The position numbers and the translations under genes are program-made. DNA of 64,000 nucleotides, taken from assembly GCF_001458315.1 (NCBI RefSeq), contig NZ_CYRX01000031.1, positions 310,001-374,000 of the forward strand. Direction: 5' to 3'. This document shows, piece by piece, positions 50,396 through 59,986 of the stretch (position 1 is its first letter; every line of letters begins with the position of its first letter). This DNA comes from Thalassobacter stenotrophicus (lineage in GTDB: Bacteria; Pseudomonadota; Alphaproteobacteria; Rhodobacterales; Rhodobacteraceae). The notes below the pieces were generated by a model, which was not told where the DNA came from, ran no database searches, and was given only the letters and a program-made list of their open reading frames with translations.

Positions 50396-51826
50396 CTAGG
50401 CCCGCCGTGCAGCACTTGTTTCCAGAGGAAAAACCTTTGCAGGGTTCAAAAGCCACTTGGGGTCAAACACGTCCTTGACCCGCATCTGCGCTTCCATATC
50501 GACGGGCGCAAACTGGTGCCCCATCAAGTCGCGCTTTTCGATCCCGACACCGTGCTCACCTGTAAGGCAGCCGCCCACATCCACACACAGCTTCAGGATT
50601 TCGGCGCCAAATGCCTCGCACAATTCCAGATCACCGGGTTTGTTGGCATCAAACAAGATCAGCGGGTGCATATTGCCGTCGCCTGCGTGGAACACGTTGC
50701 CCACGGCCAGTCCATATTCCTTGGACAGCTCGCCAATGCGGCGGAGCACAAACGGCAGTTCTGACACTGGGATCGTGCCGTCCAGGCACATGTAGTCCGA
50801 GATCTGACCAATCGCGCCGAACGCGGATTTGCGCCCCAGCCAGATCGCAGCACTCTCGGTCGCGTTCTGGGCTTGGCGCATTTCAACGGGGTCGTGGGTC
50901 GCGGCGATTTGCATGATCTGCGCCAGTTGCGCGTCGATCTCGGCGTCTGATCCCTCGACCTCTACGATCAACAAGGCATGGCAATCGGGGTATCCAGCTT
51001 TCGCGAATTTCTCGGTGGTCTCAATGCAAAGGCGGTCCATGAACTCAATCGCCACGGGCAGGATGCCCGCCTTGATAATGTCCGCCACGCAAGCGCCCGC
51101 CACTTCGTTGTCGTCAAAGCCGATCAACACAGGCCGCGCGCCCTCGGGCTTGGGCAAAATCCGCAAGGTCGCCTCGGTCACGACCCCCAACTGCCCTTCG
51201 GAGCCGCAGATCACGCCCAAAAGGTCCAGCCCAGAGGCATCCATGTGGCCGCCTCCGATCTCAACAATCGTGCCGTCCATCTGTACCAGCGTCACACCCA
51301 ACAGGTTGTTCGTCGTCACCCCATACTTCAGGCAATGCGCCCCGCCCGAATTCATTGCAATGTTGCCCGCAATCGCACAGGCCAACTGACTGGAGGGATC
51401 GGGAGCGTAGAAAAAGCCGTCTGCCTCAACCGCGCCGGTGACACTTAGGTTCGTGCGGCCCGTTTGGACCCGGATGAGACGATCCTCATAGCTGACCTCA
51501 AGCACATCGTTCATCTTGGCCACGCCAAGGATCACGCAATCCGCCGTCGGCAGCGCCCCGCCCGCAAGTGACGTGCCGGAGCCGCGCGGCACCACGGGCA
51601 CATCCATCGCGTGACAAATCTTGAGCACCTCGGACACTTCTTGCGTCGTTGCAGGCAGCACCGCACACAGGGGCGGGCAGCGGTAAGCTGTGAGCGCATC
51701 GCATTCGTAGGCGCGGGTCTCGGCCTCATCCTCAATCACCGCGTCACGCGGCAAAACATCTAGCAAGCGCGCCACAAGGGCCGCCTTTTTCGACATCACA
51801 AGACTGTCTGGTTTCGGCATTTCCAT
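50396..51826 (-). CDS. glcD: Glycolate oxidase subunit D (FAD-linked oxidase)
   Basis: A 476-residue flavoenzyme: ALTAYRCPPLCAVLPATTQEVSEVLKICHAMDVPVVPRGSGTSLAGGALP (PCMH FAD domain), PDPSSQLACAIAGNIAMNSGGAHCLKYGVTTNNLLGVTLV, SEGQLGVVTEATLRILPKP, and the C-terminal FAD-oxidase domain with VGNVFHAGDGNMHPLILFD and GCLTGEHGVGIEKRDLM. It is the catalytic subunit. The start MEMPKPDS at 51826 follows GGAGGACG; the 64 codons upstream run through the operator region. First gene of the operon, divergent from the DUF599 gene. Confidence 0.95.
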   Translation of the reverse strand: MEMPKPDSLVMSKKAALVARLLDVLPRDAVIEDEAETRAYECDALTAYRCPPLCAVLPATTQEVSEVLKICHAMDVPVVPRGSGTSLAGGALPTADCVILGVAKMNDVLEVSYEDRLIRVQTGRTNLSVTGAVEADGFFYAPDPSSQLACAIAGNIAMNSGGAHCLKYGVTTNNLLGVTLVQMDGTIVEIGGGHMDASGLDLLGVICGSEGQLGVVTEATLRILPKPEGARPVLIGFDDNEVAGACVADIIKAGILPVAIEFMDRLCIETTEKFAKAGYPDCHALLIVEVEGSDAEIDAQLAQIMQIAATHDPVEMRQAQNATESAAIWLGRKSAFGAIGQISDYMCLDGTIPVSELPFVLRRIGELSKEYGLAVGNVFHAGDGNMHPLILFDANKPGDLELCEAFGAEILKLCVDVGGCLTGEHGVGIEKRDLMGHQFAPVDMEAQMRVKDVFDPKWLLNPAKVFPLETSAARRA

Positions 51827-51849
51827 GGGGCGTCCTCCGGTGGCGTTCG

Positions 51850-51874
51850 AATTGGTAAGTAAATTATACCAATT
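51850..51874 (-). promoter_or_regulatory. Dyad AATTGGTA-N9-TACCAATT over a TATAAT promoter
   Basis: Perfect 8-bp arms with a 9-bp spacer, 24-48 bp upstream of glcD. On the minus strand it contains an exact TATAAT (-10) at 51868-51863; TTGTCA upstream is the only -35-like element, at a short spacing of 14. TTGGT/ACCAA arms recall FadR-type GntR operators (PdhR, LldR, GlcC), though the spacer is longer. Confidence 0.6.
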
Positions 51875-51916
51875 TTTGCGTCTGACAAGCGCTTTCTCTT
51901 CGGATAGACGGAAATC

Positions 51917-52609
51917 ATGGACATGATGGACCGCCTTTCGCTGTTTGCGCCGTTGGATTTGCTCGCTGTTGGCGTGTTGTTTGGCACGTGGTGGTTGTTG
52001 GGGCTGCTGATTGAGCATCCGCCCAAACGCTATCCATCGGTTACGGTTCTGACGTTTGAATACCGCCGTGAGTGGATGGAACAGATGATCACCCGTGATC
52101 CGCGTGTCTTTGACGCCCTGACAATGAATGGCCTGCGCGAGGGCACGGCCTTTTTCGGGTCGGGCTGTATGATCGCGCTAGGTGGGGTGTTGGCGTTGAT
52201 GTCCAACACACAAAGTCTGGATGCGGTGGCGGTTGACCTAACCGCTTCGGCCCACCCGGAGGTGTTGTGGCAAATCAAGCTGCTGGCTGTGGCCGCCCTG
52301 TTGACCCATGCCTTTTTAAAGTTCGTCTGGGCCAACCGGCTGTTTGGCTATTGCGCCATTACGATGGCCGCGACGCCTAATGACATCACCGACCCAAAGG
52401 CAAAAACCCGCGCCCGCCAATCCGGCGAAATCGCCAACCGCGCGGCGGTGAACTTTAACCGTGGGCTGCGGTCGATCTATTTCTCATTGGCCGCACTTGG
52501 GTGGTTGCTGTCGCCTTATGCGTTGATCGCGACCACGGCCGTGGCGTCGTTCACACTGCTATCACGAGAGTTTGCATCGACATCCCGGGAGACTTTGCGC
52601 GACACCTAA
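51917..52609 (+). CDS. DUF599-family membrane protein
   Basis: A 230-residue protein with about four membrane segments (residues 8-32, 78-100, 120-145 and 185-215). Conserved DUF599 features are WMEQMITRDPRVFDALTMNGLREGTAFFGSGCMIALGGVLAL and KFVWANRLFGYCAITMAATP. The function of DUF599 is unknown. It is divergent from glcD. GGAAATC precedes the ATG; starts two or three codons later are also possible. Confidence 0.85.
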   Translation: MDMMDRLSLFAPLDLLAVGVLFGTWWLLGLLIEHPPKRYPSVTVLTFEYRREWMEQMITRDPRVFDALTMNGLREGTAFFGSGCMIALGGVLALMSNTQSLDAVAVDLTASAHPEVLWQIKLLAVAALLTHAFLKFVWANRLFGYCAITMAATPNDITDPKAKTRARQSGEIANRAAVNFNRGLRSIYFSLAALGWLLSPYALIATTAVASFTLLSREFASTSRETLRDT

Positions 52610-52613
52610 GGGC

Positions 52614-52976
52614 ATGAGACATGTTCTGTTCCTGACCGCGCTTGCCCTGCCCATCACGCCCTTGCCCGGCCTTGCCGATGCGCCTGTCATTCTGGGGGCC
52701 ACGGCGGTGCAATCAGGTGCAACCCACACGATTTCCGTTACCCTGCGCCACGGCGACACTGGCTGGGCGCATTATGCCGATGGATGGTCTGTGCAACTGC
52801 CGGACGGGACCGAGTTGGGGTACCGCACCCTGCATCACCCCCACGTTGAGGAGCAGCCTTTCACAAGATCGCTGGGCGGCGTGAACATCCCCGAAGGCAC
52901 CAAACGGTTGGTGCTGGTCCCGCACGACAGCGTGCACGGATGGGGTGACCCGTTTGAGATCACGCTGGGCAATTAA
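52614..52976 (+). CDS. Small exported hypothetical protein
   Basis: A 120-residue protein with signal peptide MRHVLFLTALALPITPLPGLA. The mature domain (ILGATAVQSGATHTISVTLRHGDTGWAHYADGWSVQLPDGTELGYRTLHHPHVEEQPFTRSLGGVNIPEGTKRLVLVPHDSVHGWGDPFEITLG) is a single beta-sandwich-like domain rich in His and Trp, with DGWSV, HHPHVEEQPFTR and DSVHGWGG-like blocks. I have seen similar proteins in Rhodobacteraceae but know no function. It follows DUF599 by 4 bp and its TAA overlaps the convergent methyltransferase stop. Confidence 0.75.
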   Translation: MRHVLFLTALALPITPLPGLADAPVILGATAVQSGATHTISVTLRHGDTGWAHYADGWSVQLPDGTELGYRTLHHPHVEEQPFTRSLGGVNIPEGTKRLVLVPHDSVHGWGDPFEITLGN

Positions 52977-53680
52977 GACGTGTACGTCGCCCCCTGATAG
53001 ATGGCGAAAACGCGGCCATGCAAATCCTCAATCTCAACCAATGGGTCCGGCAGATTAAAGGGCGGCAAGGACAGGTTCCAATCCGTGTACCGAAAGGCGC
53101 TACCGGTTTTGCGGGCGCGCTTGGTATCATCCGGGTTCTCTGGGGCATGGGCAAAGTGTGACAGGGCAAAGTAGCGGCTTGGCAGGTTTTGCATCCGTTG
53201 GACGATGAGCTGGGCATCGTCGCGGCGCAGGTGGTTGATCGTCTCACGGCAGACAAGCAGATCACAGGCATCCGGCGCGAAGGAGGTCGCGTCGCCCACC
53301 TCAAATGAGATATTGTCGAAACTGCGCAAAGCGGCCTTGTTGCGGTTGATCGCCGTTGAACTGATATCGACCCCGTGGAACCGTACATCCGTCTGCGCAA
53401 AGGCCAGCGCGGTCGGCCACCACGCCATCCCCCCACAGCTTAGGTCCACGATTGAGCGGATCTTTTCGCGATCAATGAAGCGGGCCAGTTTTACGCACAT
53501 GGGCAACACGGCAGACAGCTCACTGCCCGGGCCGCTGCCACCGCCCGCTGAGGTCCACATCTCATTGTCATAAATGCGATTGAAGGAGTGTGAATAAGAC
53601 TCGTTCGCATCACCAGCCTTGAGCGGCTGGAGGGTTGTTAGGGATTTTCGAACCAACCGTTTCAAAATGGCGTTTGCCAT
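52973..53680 (-). CDS. SAM-dependent methyltransferase-like protein
   Basis: A 235-residue class I methyltransferase fold. The SAM region is IRSIVDLSCGGMAWWPTALAFAQTDVRFHGVDISSTAINRNKAAL, where the usual DLGCGxG is DLSCGGM; VGDATSFAPDACDLLVCRETINHLRRDDAQLI is motif II-III. N-terminal SYSHSFNRIYDNEMWTSAGGGSGPGSEL is a lid-like segment also seen in some glycan methyltransferases. Substrate unknown. The stops of this gene and the exported protein share TTAA, so the genes abut convergently. Confidence 0.75.
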   Translation of the reverse strand: MANAILKRLVRKSLTTLQPLKAGDANESYSHSFNRIYDNEMWTSAGGGSGPGSELSAVLPMCVKLARFIDREKIRSIVDLSCGGMAWWPTALAFAQTDVRFHGVDISSTAINRNKAALRSFDNISFEVGDATSFAPDACDLLVCRETINHLRRDDAQLIVQRMQNLPSRYFALSHFAHAPENPDDTKRARKTGSAFRYTDWNLSLPPFNLPDPLVEIEDLHGRVFAIYQGATYTS

Positions 53681-53807
53681 GACTTTGTTAACCTCACTAC
53701 CACCAACAGTGGACGGACGTTAATCAGGTTTACTTGGCTCGGGCGACACTATTTTGTCACCCGGCCTTAACCTAAGGTCAATTCGGCAGGTTTCAGCCCA
53801 TTAAGGC

Positions 53808-54599
53808 CTAGGCGCGGTGGGCACCAGCAGCGAGATCCGCCACGTAGGACAAGACGTCCGAAACGCTGTCACCGCGTGCGATACGTTCCACAATCGCGGA
53901 GCCGACGACGGCACCGTCTGCGACGGCAGCGATATCTTGGGCAGCCTCTGGCGTTTTGATGCCAAAGCCCACGATGATCGGCAGCTCGGTCTGGGATTTG
54001 ATGCGCGCGACTTCGGGGGCGACCAGCTCAGCGCTGGCGGAGGCGGCACCGGTGATGCCGGTGATCGACACGTAATACACAAACCCAGAGGTGTTTTGCA
54101 GCACTTTCGGCAGGCGTTTGTTGTCGGTCGTGGGCGTCGCGAGGCGGATGAAGTTCAGGCCCGCTTTTTGCGCAGGAATACACAGCTCGGTGTCTTCTTC
54201 GGGTGGCAGGTCCACGACCAGAAGGCCATCAACGCCCGCTTCTTTTGCATCAATCAGGAATTGGTCCACACCGCGATTATAGATCGGGTTGTAGTAGCCC
54301 ATCAAAACCACGGGCGTCGTTGTGTCTTGGGCGCGCAGTTCGCGCACGATGTTGAGGGTGCGTTCCAGCGTCATACCCGCCTCGAGCGCGCGCTGCCCAG
54401 CCAACTGGATCGTGGAGCCGTCGGCCATCGGGTCCGTAAAGGGGACGCCCAGCTCAATAATATCGACACCTGCTGCCGGCAGCCCCAGCACTACGTCACG
54501 GGCGGTTTCATAATCCGGGTCCCCTGCCATCACGTAGGAAACGAAGGCTTTTTTGCCCTCAGCACGGAGGCGATCAAAGGTGGCGTCGATACGAGTCAT
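53808..54599 (-). CDS. trpA: Tryptophan synthase alpha chain
   Basis: A 263-residue TIM barrel: [70 protein letters not shown] carries the catalytic Glu/Asp (ELG..F.DP.ADG), and [48 protein letters not shown] is the phosphate loop. It cleaves indole-3-glycerol phosphate to indole, which TrpB uses. No trpB or trpF is adjacent, so trpA stands alone here. The start MTRIDA is supported by GAGGA. Divergent from ychF. Confidence 0.95.
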   Translation of the reverse strand: MTRIDATFDRLRAEGKKAFVSYVMAGDPDYETARDVVLGLPAAGVDIIELGVPFTDPMADGSTIQLAGQRALEAGMTLERTLNIVRELRAQDTTTPVVLMGYYNPIYNRGVDQFLIDAKEAGVDGLLVVDLPPEEDTELCIPAQKAGLNFIRLATPTTDNKRLPKVLQNTSGFVYYVSITGITGAASASAELVAPEVARIKSQTELPIIVGFGIKTPEAAQDIAAVADGAVVGSAIVERIARGDSVSDVLSYVADLAAGAHRA

Positions 54600-54748
54600 A
54601 TTGGGCTTCCTCAAGGTCTGCGCCATGCCTTTTGGGGCACCTTTGGGCCAAAGGCAAGCAACTGGGCCCCGGCCGCGGGTTCGCATGTCAGTTGCATCCG
54701 CCCGGGCGCTTGCATAAAGGGAAGCGAAACCGTGATTAGGAGAGCGTT

Positions 54749-55846
54749 ATGGGCTTTAAAATGGGTATTGTCGGAATGCCGAACGTGGGCAAATCCACCC
54801 TGTTCAACGCGCTCACCAAAACGGCCGCGGCTGCGGCGGCGAACTTTCCGTTCTGTACGATTGAGCCAAACGTCGGTGACGTGCCCGTACCGGACGCGCG
54901 CCTTGATACGCTCGCTGAGTTGGCGCAATCCAAATCGATCATCCCCACCCGCATGTCATTCGTTGATATCGCCGGCTTGGTGAAAGGCGCATCCAAGGGC
55001 GAAGGTCTGGGCAACCAGTTCTTGGCCAACATCCGCGAAACCGACGCGATTGCGCACGTGCTGCGGTGTTTTGAGGATGACGACATCACCCACGTGGATG
55101 GCCGCGTAAACCCCGTTGAGGACGCCGAAACCATCGAGACTGAGCTGATGCTGGCCGACATGGAGAGCATCGAGAAGCGTCTTCAGGGGCTCAGCCGCAA
55201 GGTGCGTGGCGGTGACAAGGAAGCGGTTCAGCAGGAGCGTTTGCTGAAAGTTGCCCTCGCGATGCTCGAAGACGGCAAGCCCGCACGCATGGTAGAGGTC
55301 GACGCCGATGACGCGAAGGCCTGGAAGTTGCTGCAACTTTTGACGTCCAAGCCGATCCTATATGTGTGCAACGTCGATGAGGGATCTGCCGCGACGGGCA
55401 ACGCCTTTAGCGCGCAAGTGGCGGAGATGGCCGCAGCGCAAGGCGCCTCGCATGTTATCATCTCAGCCGCGATCGAAGAAGAAATCAGCCAGCTGGACGC
55501 CGACGAAGCCGCCATGTTCCTAGAAGAAATGGGTCTTGAGGAAGCCGGGTTGGACCGTTTGATCCGCGCAGGCTACACCCTGCTGAAGCTGGAAACCTAT
55601 TTCACCGTCGGCCCCAAAGAGGCCCGTGCATGGACCATTCCACACGGCACTATGGCCCCCCAAGCGGCGGGCGTGATCCACGGTGATTTTGAGCGCGGTT
55701 TCATTCGGGCCGAGACGATTGCCTATGATGACTTCGTGTCATTGGGCGGCGAGCAACCCGCCAAAGAAGCAGGCAAAATGCGTGCAGAAGGCAAAGGCTA
55801 CGTCGTCAAGGACGGGGACGTGCTGCACTTCTTGTTCAACACGTAG
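54749..55846 (+). CDS. ychF: Redox/translation-associated GTPase-like ATPase YchF
   Basis: A 365-residue OBG-family P-loop protein: G1 GMPNVGKSTLFNALT, G2/G3 FVDIAGLVKGASKGEGLGNQFLANIRE, NVDEGSA in the place of NKxD (typical of YchF, which prefers ATP), and a TGS domain ending in AEGKGYVVKDGDVLHFLFNT. It associates with ribosomes and stress responses. AGGAGAG lies before the ATG. Complete length. Confidence 0.95.
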   Translation: MGFKMGIVGMPNVGKSTLFNALTKTAAAAAANFPFCTIEPNVGDVPVPDARLDTLAELAQSKSIIPTRMSFVDIAGLVKGASKGEGLGNQFLANIRETDAIAHVLRCFEDDDITHVDGRVNPVEDAETIETELMLADMESIEKRLQGLSRKVRGGDKEAVQQERLLKVALAMLEDGKPARMVEVDADDAKAWKLLQLLTSKPILYVCNVDEGSAATGNAFSAQVAEMAAAQGASHVIISAAIEEEISQLDADEAAMFLEEMGLEEAGLDRLIRAGYTLLKLETYFTVGPKEARAWTIPHGTMAPQAAGVIHGDFERGFIRAETIAYDDFVSLGGEQPAKEAGKMRAEGKGYVVKDGDVLHFLFNT

Positions 55847-55991
55847 ACCTACATTGATTGTCATCGGATGACCCTTTGGCGCGGCTTTCTTGAGCCGCGC
55901 CTTTGCGTTGTCGCGGCGCAATATGCGCCCTGCCCCTATCAAATTGATCGGCCGGCCCTATCTATGGGCTCAGCATATATCGGAGCTTTCT

Positions 55992-56852
55992 ATGACCTAC
56001 ACGCCCCCCAAAGTCTGGACCTGGGATGCCGCCTCTGGTGGCGAATTTGCGTCCATCAACCGCCCCATCGCAGGTGCGACCAAAGACGCCGAGCTGCCCG
56101 TCGGCGCGCACGCCTTGCAGCTATATTCATTGGCCACGCCAAACGGCGTCAAGGTGACCGTCCTGCTCGAAGAGTTGCTAGAGGCCGGGATCACAGAAGC
56201 CGACTATGACGCATGGCTCATCCGGATCATGGAAGGCGATCAGTTCGGCTCGGGCTTTGTGGATGTGAACCCGAACTCCAAGATTCCAGCATTGATGGAC
56301 CATTCCACCACGCCCCCCACCCGCGTCTTTGAAAGCGGCGCGATCCTGTTGTATCTGGCTGAGAAGTTCGGGGCCTTCCTTCCCAAAGATCCCGCAGGCC
56401 GGACCGAGGCGCTTAACTGGTTGTTCTGGCAAATGGGCAGCGCGCCCTATTTGGGCGGCGGCTTTGGCCATTTTTACGCCTATGCCCCTGAAAAATTTAA
56501 ATATCCTATCGACCGCTTCACAATGGAAGCCAAGCGCCAGTTGGACGTGTTGGACCGGCATTTGGCCGAGCATGAGTGGTTTGCGGGCGACATGTATTCC
56601 ATCGCGGACATCGCGATCTGGTCTTGGTACGGGCAGTTGGTGTTGGGCCGTCTCTATAGCGCGGCTGAGTTCCTCGACGTCGAAAGCTACACGCACCTGA
56701 TGGCCTGGGCCAAACGCATCGACGCCCGCCCCGCCGTTCTGCGCGGTCGCATGGTGAACCGGTCCTTTGGCGAGCCAGAGATGCAACTTCACGAGCGCCA
56801 CTCGGCTGCGGACTTTGAGACCGAGACGCAGGATAAAAAAGCGGCGAAATAA
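55992..56852 (+). CDS. yghU: Glutathione-dependent disulfide-bond oxidoreductase (YghU-type GST)
   Basis: A 286-residue GST of the nu class: LQLYSLATPNGVKVTVLLEELLEAG, NPNSKIPALMDHS (cis-Pro), VFESGAILLYLAEKFGAFLPKD and the helical domain with WFAGDMYSIADIAIWSWYGQLVLGRLY. YghU proteins bind two glutathiones and reduce disulfides or peroxides without the usual catalytic Tyr/Cys. The start MTYTPPKVWTWD has GGAG upstream; a longer frame from 55890 includes noncoding sequence. Next downstream is a tRNA gene. Confidence 0.93.
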   Translation: MTYTPPKVWTWDAASGGEFASINRPIAGATKDAELPVGAHALQLYSLATPNGVKVTVLLEELLEAGITEADYDAWLIRIMEGDQFGSGFVDVNPNSKIPALMDHSTTPPTRVFESGAILLYLAEKFGAFLPKDPAGRTEALNWLFWQMGSAPYLGGGFGHFYAYAPEKFKYPIDRFTMEAKRQLDVLDRHLAEHEWFAGDMYSIADIAIWSWYGQLVLGRLYSAAEFLDVESYTHLMAWAKRIDARPAVLRGRMVNRSFGEPEMQLHERHSAADFETETQDKKAAK

Positions 56853-56911
56853 GCCCCTTGGCGGAGATTATGGGCTTGTTCCCCATCGCAGGCTCCCTTA
56901 GACACGGCGGC

Positions 56912-56999
56912 GGAGACGTGGCCGAGTGGTCGAAGGCGCTCCCCTGCTAAGGGAGTAACGTGCAAGCGTTCGAGGGTTCGAATCCCTTCGTCTCCGCCA
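56912..56999 (+). tRNA. tRNA-Ser (GCT)
   Basis: Acceptor stem GGAGACG pairs with CGTCTCC, anticodon stem CTCCC/GGGAG encloses loop CTGCTAA with anticodon GCT, a long class-II variable arm follows, the T-arm contains GGTTCGAATCC, and CCA is encoded. It decodes AGC/AGU serine codons. The cloverleaf is intact. Confidence 0.97.
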
Positions 57000-57144
57000 C
57001 CCACACCACTTCGAGCGCCGTCGGATTGTTCATAGACGCAATTGGTCTGACGAGCGTACTGCTGCTTCTCTCAAATCATCCACGGCTTCCAACCGAACCC
57101 TGACGCCAGCGAGGCCCGCGTCGGGGGGTGTTGTTGGATCTCGC

Positions 57145-58785
57145 TTAGATCGCGAGGCCCAGTTTTGTGACGTGGATCTCAAACGTTGGGTGCATGTCCG
57201 CTCCGATCACGTTGGCTTTGTGGTGACGGTAGATGGAGCGCCAATAGGGTTGGATAATCACGCCCTCGTCCTGCATAATCTGTTGCAGCTTGGCCATCAC
57301 CTCACGGCGTTGATCAGCGTCTGCAATTGCCAAAGCATCCGCCAAAAGCGCGTCAAACTCTGCGTTTGCGAATGCGCTTTCGTTCCAAGGTTCGCCCGAA
57401 CGATACGCCAGCGCGAGCACCTGCACGCCCAAAGGCCGCTGCGCCCAATCCGTCGTAGAGAGCGGGTACTTTGCCCAATCATTCCAGAACGTTGCCCCCG
57501 GCAAAACCGTGCGCTGCATCGGGATGCCCGCATCACGGATCATCGCGGCGGCGGCGTCCGAGGTATTTTTGCGCCACGTGTCGTCGATTGACACCAAGTC
57601 GTGTTCGAAATCTGCCATCCCGGCCTCGGCCATCAGGGCCTTTGCGCCAGCAGGGTCGAACACGGGCGCCGGCAATTCGGCGTATTCGGGATGGATCGGG
57701 GAAACGTGGTGGTTTTCGGCCACGCGACCGTTGTCCGAAAAACCCAATTCCAAAAGAACCGAGTTATCTACGGCCATCGCAAGCGCCTTGCGAACGCGGG
57801 CATCCGCGTAGGGTTTGATCCCGTTTACTTCGGCCTCTTGGTTGGCGCGGATCACGACCGTGTTTGCCGTGACAGCCTCAGACTTGGACCACCCGATAGC
57901 GTCCATCACCAAGATGAAATCGCCGATCGACTCGTAGACCATATCGACTTCACCCGCGTCCACGGCAGCTACGATACCCGCCTGCTCCGTTCCAAAGTCG
58001 AGGTATTCAATCCGGTCCAAATAGGCACCGGTGCCCCACCATGTGTGGTTCTCATTCTTGACCAAGACCGCTTTTACGCCGACCTCAAAATCGCCGGGCA
58101 AATAAGGGCCAGTCCCGATGGGATTTTCCAACGGATCGCCTGTGAAACCTTGGTGCACAATGGCCGCTGGATAGTCCGAGAACCCTGCGATCAGCGTGAT
58201 GTCGGGTTGGCCAAGCGTCAGGCGCACGGTGCTATCGTCGACGACCGTGATAGCACCTTCACGGGCGATCCCGGTTTCGGCGTCCACCAACGAGCCCATG
58301 CGGGAGGCCATGGAGTTGCCCTCAACCGCGGACTCGCACCAGCGCGCAATGTTGAACGCGACGTCCTCAGCGGTGAAAGCATCGCCGTTGGTCCACGTGA
58401 CACCTTGGCGGACCTTAAGAGTGTATTCCGTGGCATCCGCATTGACTTGCCAAGCTTCCAGCAGCATCGGCTCAAAGCTGCCATCAACCTGATATTCCAC
58501 CAGATATTCCAGATATCCGCGGGTGAAGTTCGACATTTGCGGCCAGTCATACGTGCGCGAATCCTTCAGCGCTTTGACGGTTGATTCAATGCGTAATGTG
58601 CCGCCCGCCTGCGCGTGGGCAGCGGCACGAGCGGGTTGTGCGGCCCCCAACAAGCCGTATGCAGCGGCAGTTGTGACGCCCAAAGACGTCGCACGGGTCA
58701 AGAATTCACGGCGCGACAAGGTTCCGGCGCGGACCTCATCTGCATAGGCGCTGACAGCGGAATGGATGTGTTTTGGATCGGTCAT
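57145..58785 (-). CDS. Tat-exported oligopeptide/dipeptide-type ABC solute-binding protein
   Basis: A 546-residue family-5 binding protein. A twin-arginine signal is visible ([36 protein letters not shown]), then the SBP_bac_5 pattern: [57 protein letters not shown] and [16 protein letters not shown]. It collects peptides or another ligand in the periplasm for an ABC importer. No permease or ATPase genes are nearby, so it is an orphan. Its leader has a GAGCCGC/GCGGCTC dyad. Confidence 0.9.
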   Translation of the reverse strand: MTDPKHIHSAVSAYADEVRAGTLSRREFLTRATSLGVTTAAAYGLLGAAQPARAAAHAQAGGTLRIESTVKALKDSRTYDWPQMSNFTRGYLEYLVEYQVDGSFEPMLLEAWQVNADATEYTLKVRQGVTWTNGDAFTAEDVAFNIARWCESAVEGNSMASRMGSLVDAETGIAREGAITVVDDSTVRLTLGQPDITLIAGFSDYPAAIVHQGFTGDPLENPIGTGPYLPGDFEVGVKAVLVKNENHTWWGTGAYLDRIEYLDFGTEQAGIVAAVDAGEVDMVYESIGDFILVMDAIGWSKSEAVTANTVVIRANQEAEVNGIKPYADARVRKALAMAVDNSVLLELGFSDNGRVAENHHVSPIHPEYAELPAPVFDPAGAKALMAEAGMADFEHDLVSIDDTWRKNTSDAAAAMIRDAGIPMQRTVLPGATFWNDWAKYPLSTTDWAQRPLGVQVLALAYRSGEPWNESAFANAEFDALLADALAIADADQRREVMAKLQQIMQDEGVIIQPYWRSIYRHHKANVIGADMHPTFEIHVTKLGLAI

Positions 58786-59212
58786 AAAACGCTCTTCGGT
58801 TTTGATGAAAACTTGGGAGCCGCGCCCCCTATCAGGCTACAAAGCGGCTCAGAGCGCGGTTGTCGCACCCATTGATCGAAGATAAAAAATAGCTCAAAAA
58901 CGACATTGTTGATAAAATACGACATCCAGCACGAGCGCAATAAGCGTTCAACCGATGGGCTAAAATAGCCAAAAAACCGCCATTTTGATCTGCTTGATGG
59001 GGGTTGATTGATACCGACTTGCGCCGCTGTGCCGGTTCGACGAGGCCACCTGATGACTGCGGTCCTGGCCACAGAAACCCGCCAGAGTTGTATTTTAGCA
59101 CACCGCGTTGTCATTGACCTGCAAAGAAAAATTGCCTTAAGCCGCAGGCGATACATTTACTGGATCGGGCAACGCATCGCCCAAGCCCCCTACCCCAAGG
59201 AAGATCACGAAC
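58786..59212. other. Intergenic region between the SBP and SDR genes
   Basis: 427 bp, divergent, no supported gene. Near the SBP side is an inverted repeat GAGCCGC (58817-58823) with GCGGCTC (58844-58850). A frame from about 59008 overlaps the SDR gene in another register and lacks a ribosome site, so it was not accepted. The rest is AT-richer promoter DNA. Confidence 0.5.
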
Positions 59213-59986
59213 ATGCCCACGGCTTTTATCACTGGCGGCGCGAAACGCATCGGAGCCGAGATTGCCCGGGCCTTAGTGACCGCCGGTTTCAAGGTCGCGG
59301 TGCACTATAATACATCGCACAGCGAGGCCGAGACCCTGAGAGCCGAGCTGAACGCGATCACCGCAGACAGCTGCGCCGTGTTTCAAGGCGATCTGAGCGA
59401 CAGAGCCAGCCTGACCCGTGTCTTTTCGGATGTGATCGACTGGCTTGGCCCCCTCAACTTGCTAGTTAACAATGCCTCAATGTTCATGAACGATGACATC
59501 GGCACCATTGATGAGGCACAGTTCGACGGCCACATGGCCGTTAACCTGAAGGCGCCCGTTTACCTAGCAGAGCTGACCGCCGCACAGTCGCAGGGGTTGG
59601 AAGACTGCCTCATCGTGAATATGCTGGACAACAAAGTCTTTGCGATGAACCCCGATTTTTTCACCTACACGCTGAGCAAGGCGGCACTGTTCACAGCGAC
59701 ACAAATGTTAGCCATGCGGTTCGGTGGCTTTCCGCGCGTGGCGGGCATCGCGCCGAGCATTACATTAATTAGCGGCAAGCAGTCTCAGGCAAACTTTGAA
59801 AAAAGCAGCCGGATCAATCCATTGGGTCGTCAAGTTACCCCTGCCGAAATCGCTCAGACCGTTTTGTTCATGTGGGATACCAAAAGCTACAATAATCAGA
59901 TCCTCACAATCGACGGCGGCCAGACCCTGTGGGAGCTGCCACGGGATGTTGCCTTTTTGGTGAAGGAAGGTTTGGTCGATGACTGA
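59213..59986 (+). CDS. SDR-family oxidoreductase (FolM/pteridine-reductase-like)
   Basis: A 257-residue short-chain dehydrogenase: MPTAFITGGAKRIGAEIARALVTAGFKVAVHYN (TGGxxxIG cofactor loop, with Arg for NADPH preference), LVNNAS, and the YTLSK active-site pair. TGGAKRIG plus the folB partner suggest a dihydromonapterin/dihydrofolate reductase (FolM-like) role in tetrahydropterin or folate metabolism. It overlaps folB by 8 bp in the same operon, which strengthens this reading; activity is inferred. Confidence 0.8.
   Translation: MPTAFITGGAKRIGAEIARALVTAGFKVAVHYNTSHSEAETLRAELNAITADSCAVFQGDLSDRASLTRVFSDVIDWLGPLNLLVNNASMFMNDDIGTIDEAQFDGHMAVNLKAPVYLAELTAAQSQGLEDCLIVNMLDNKVFAMNPDFFTYTLSKAALFTATQMLAMRFGGFPRVAGIAPSITLISGKQSQANFEKSSRINPLGRQVTPAEIAQTVLFMWDTKSYNNQILTIDGGQTLWELPRDVAFLVKEGLVDD

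Noticed and set aside
59008-59310. 100-codon plus frame upstream of and overlapping the SDR gene
   Set aside because: Overlaps a certain gene in another register with no supporting start signal or recognisable domain.
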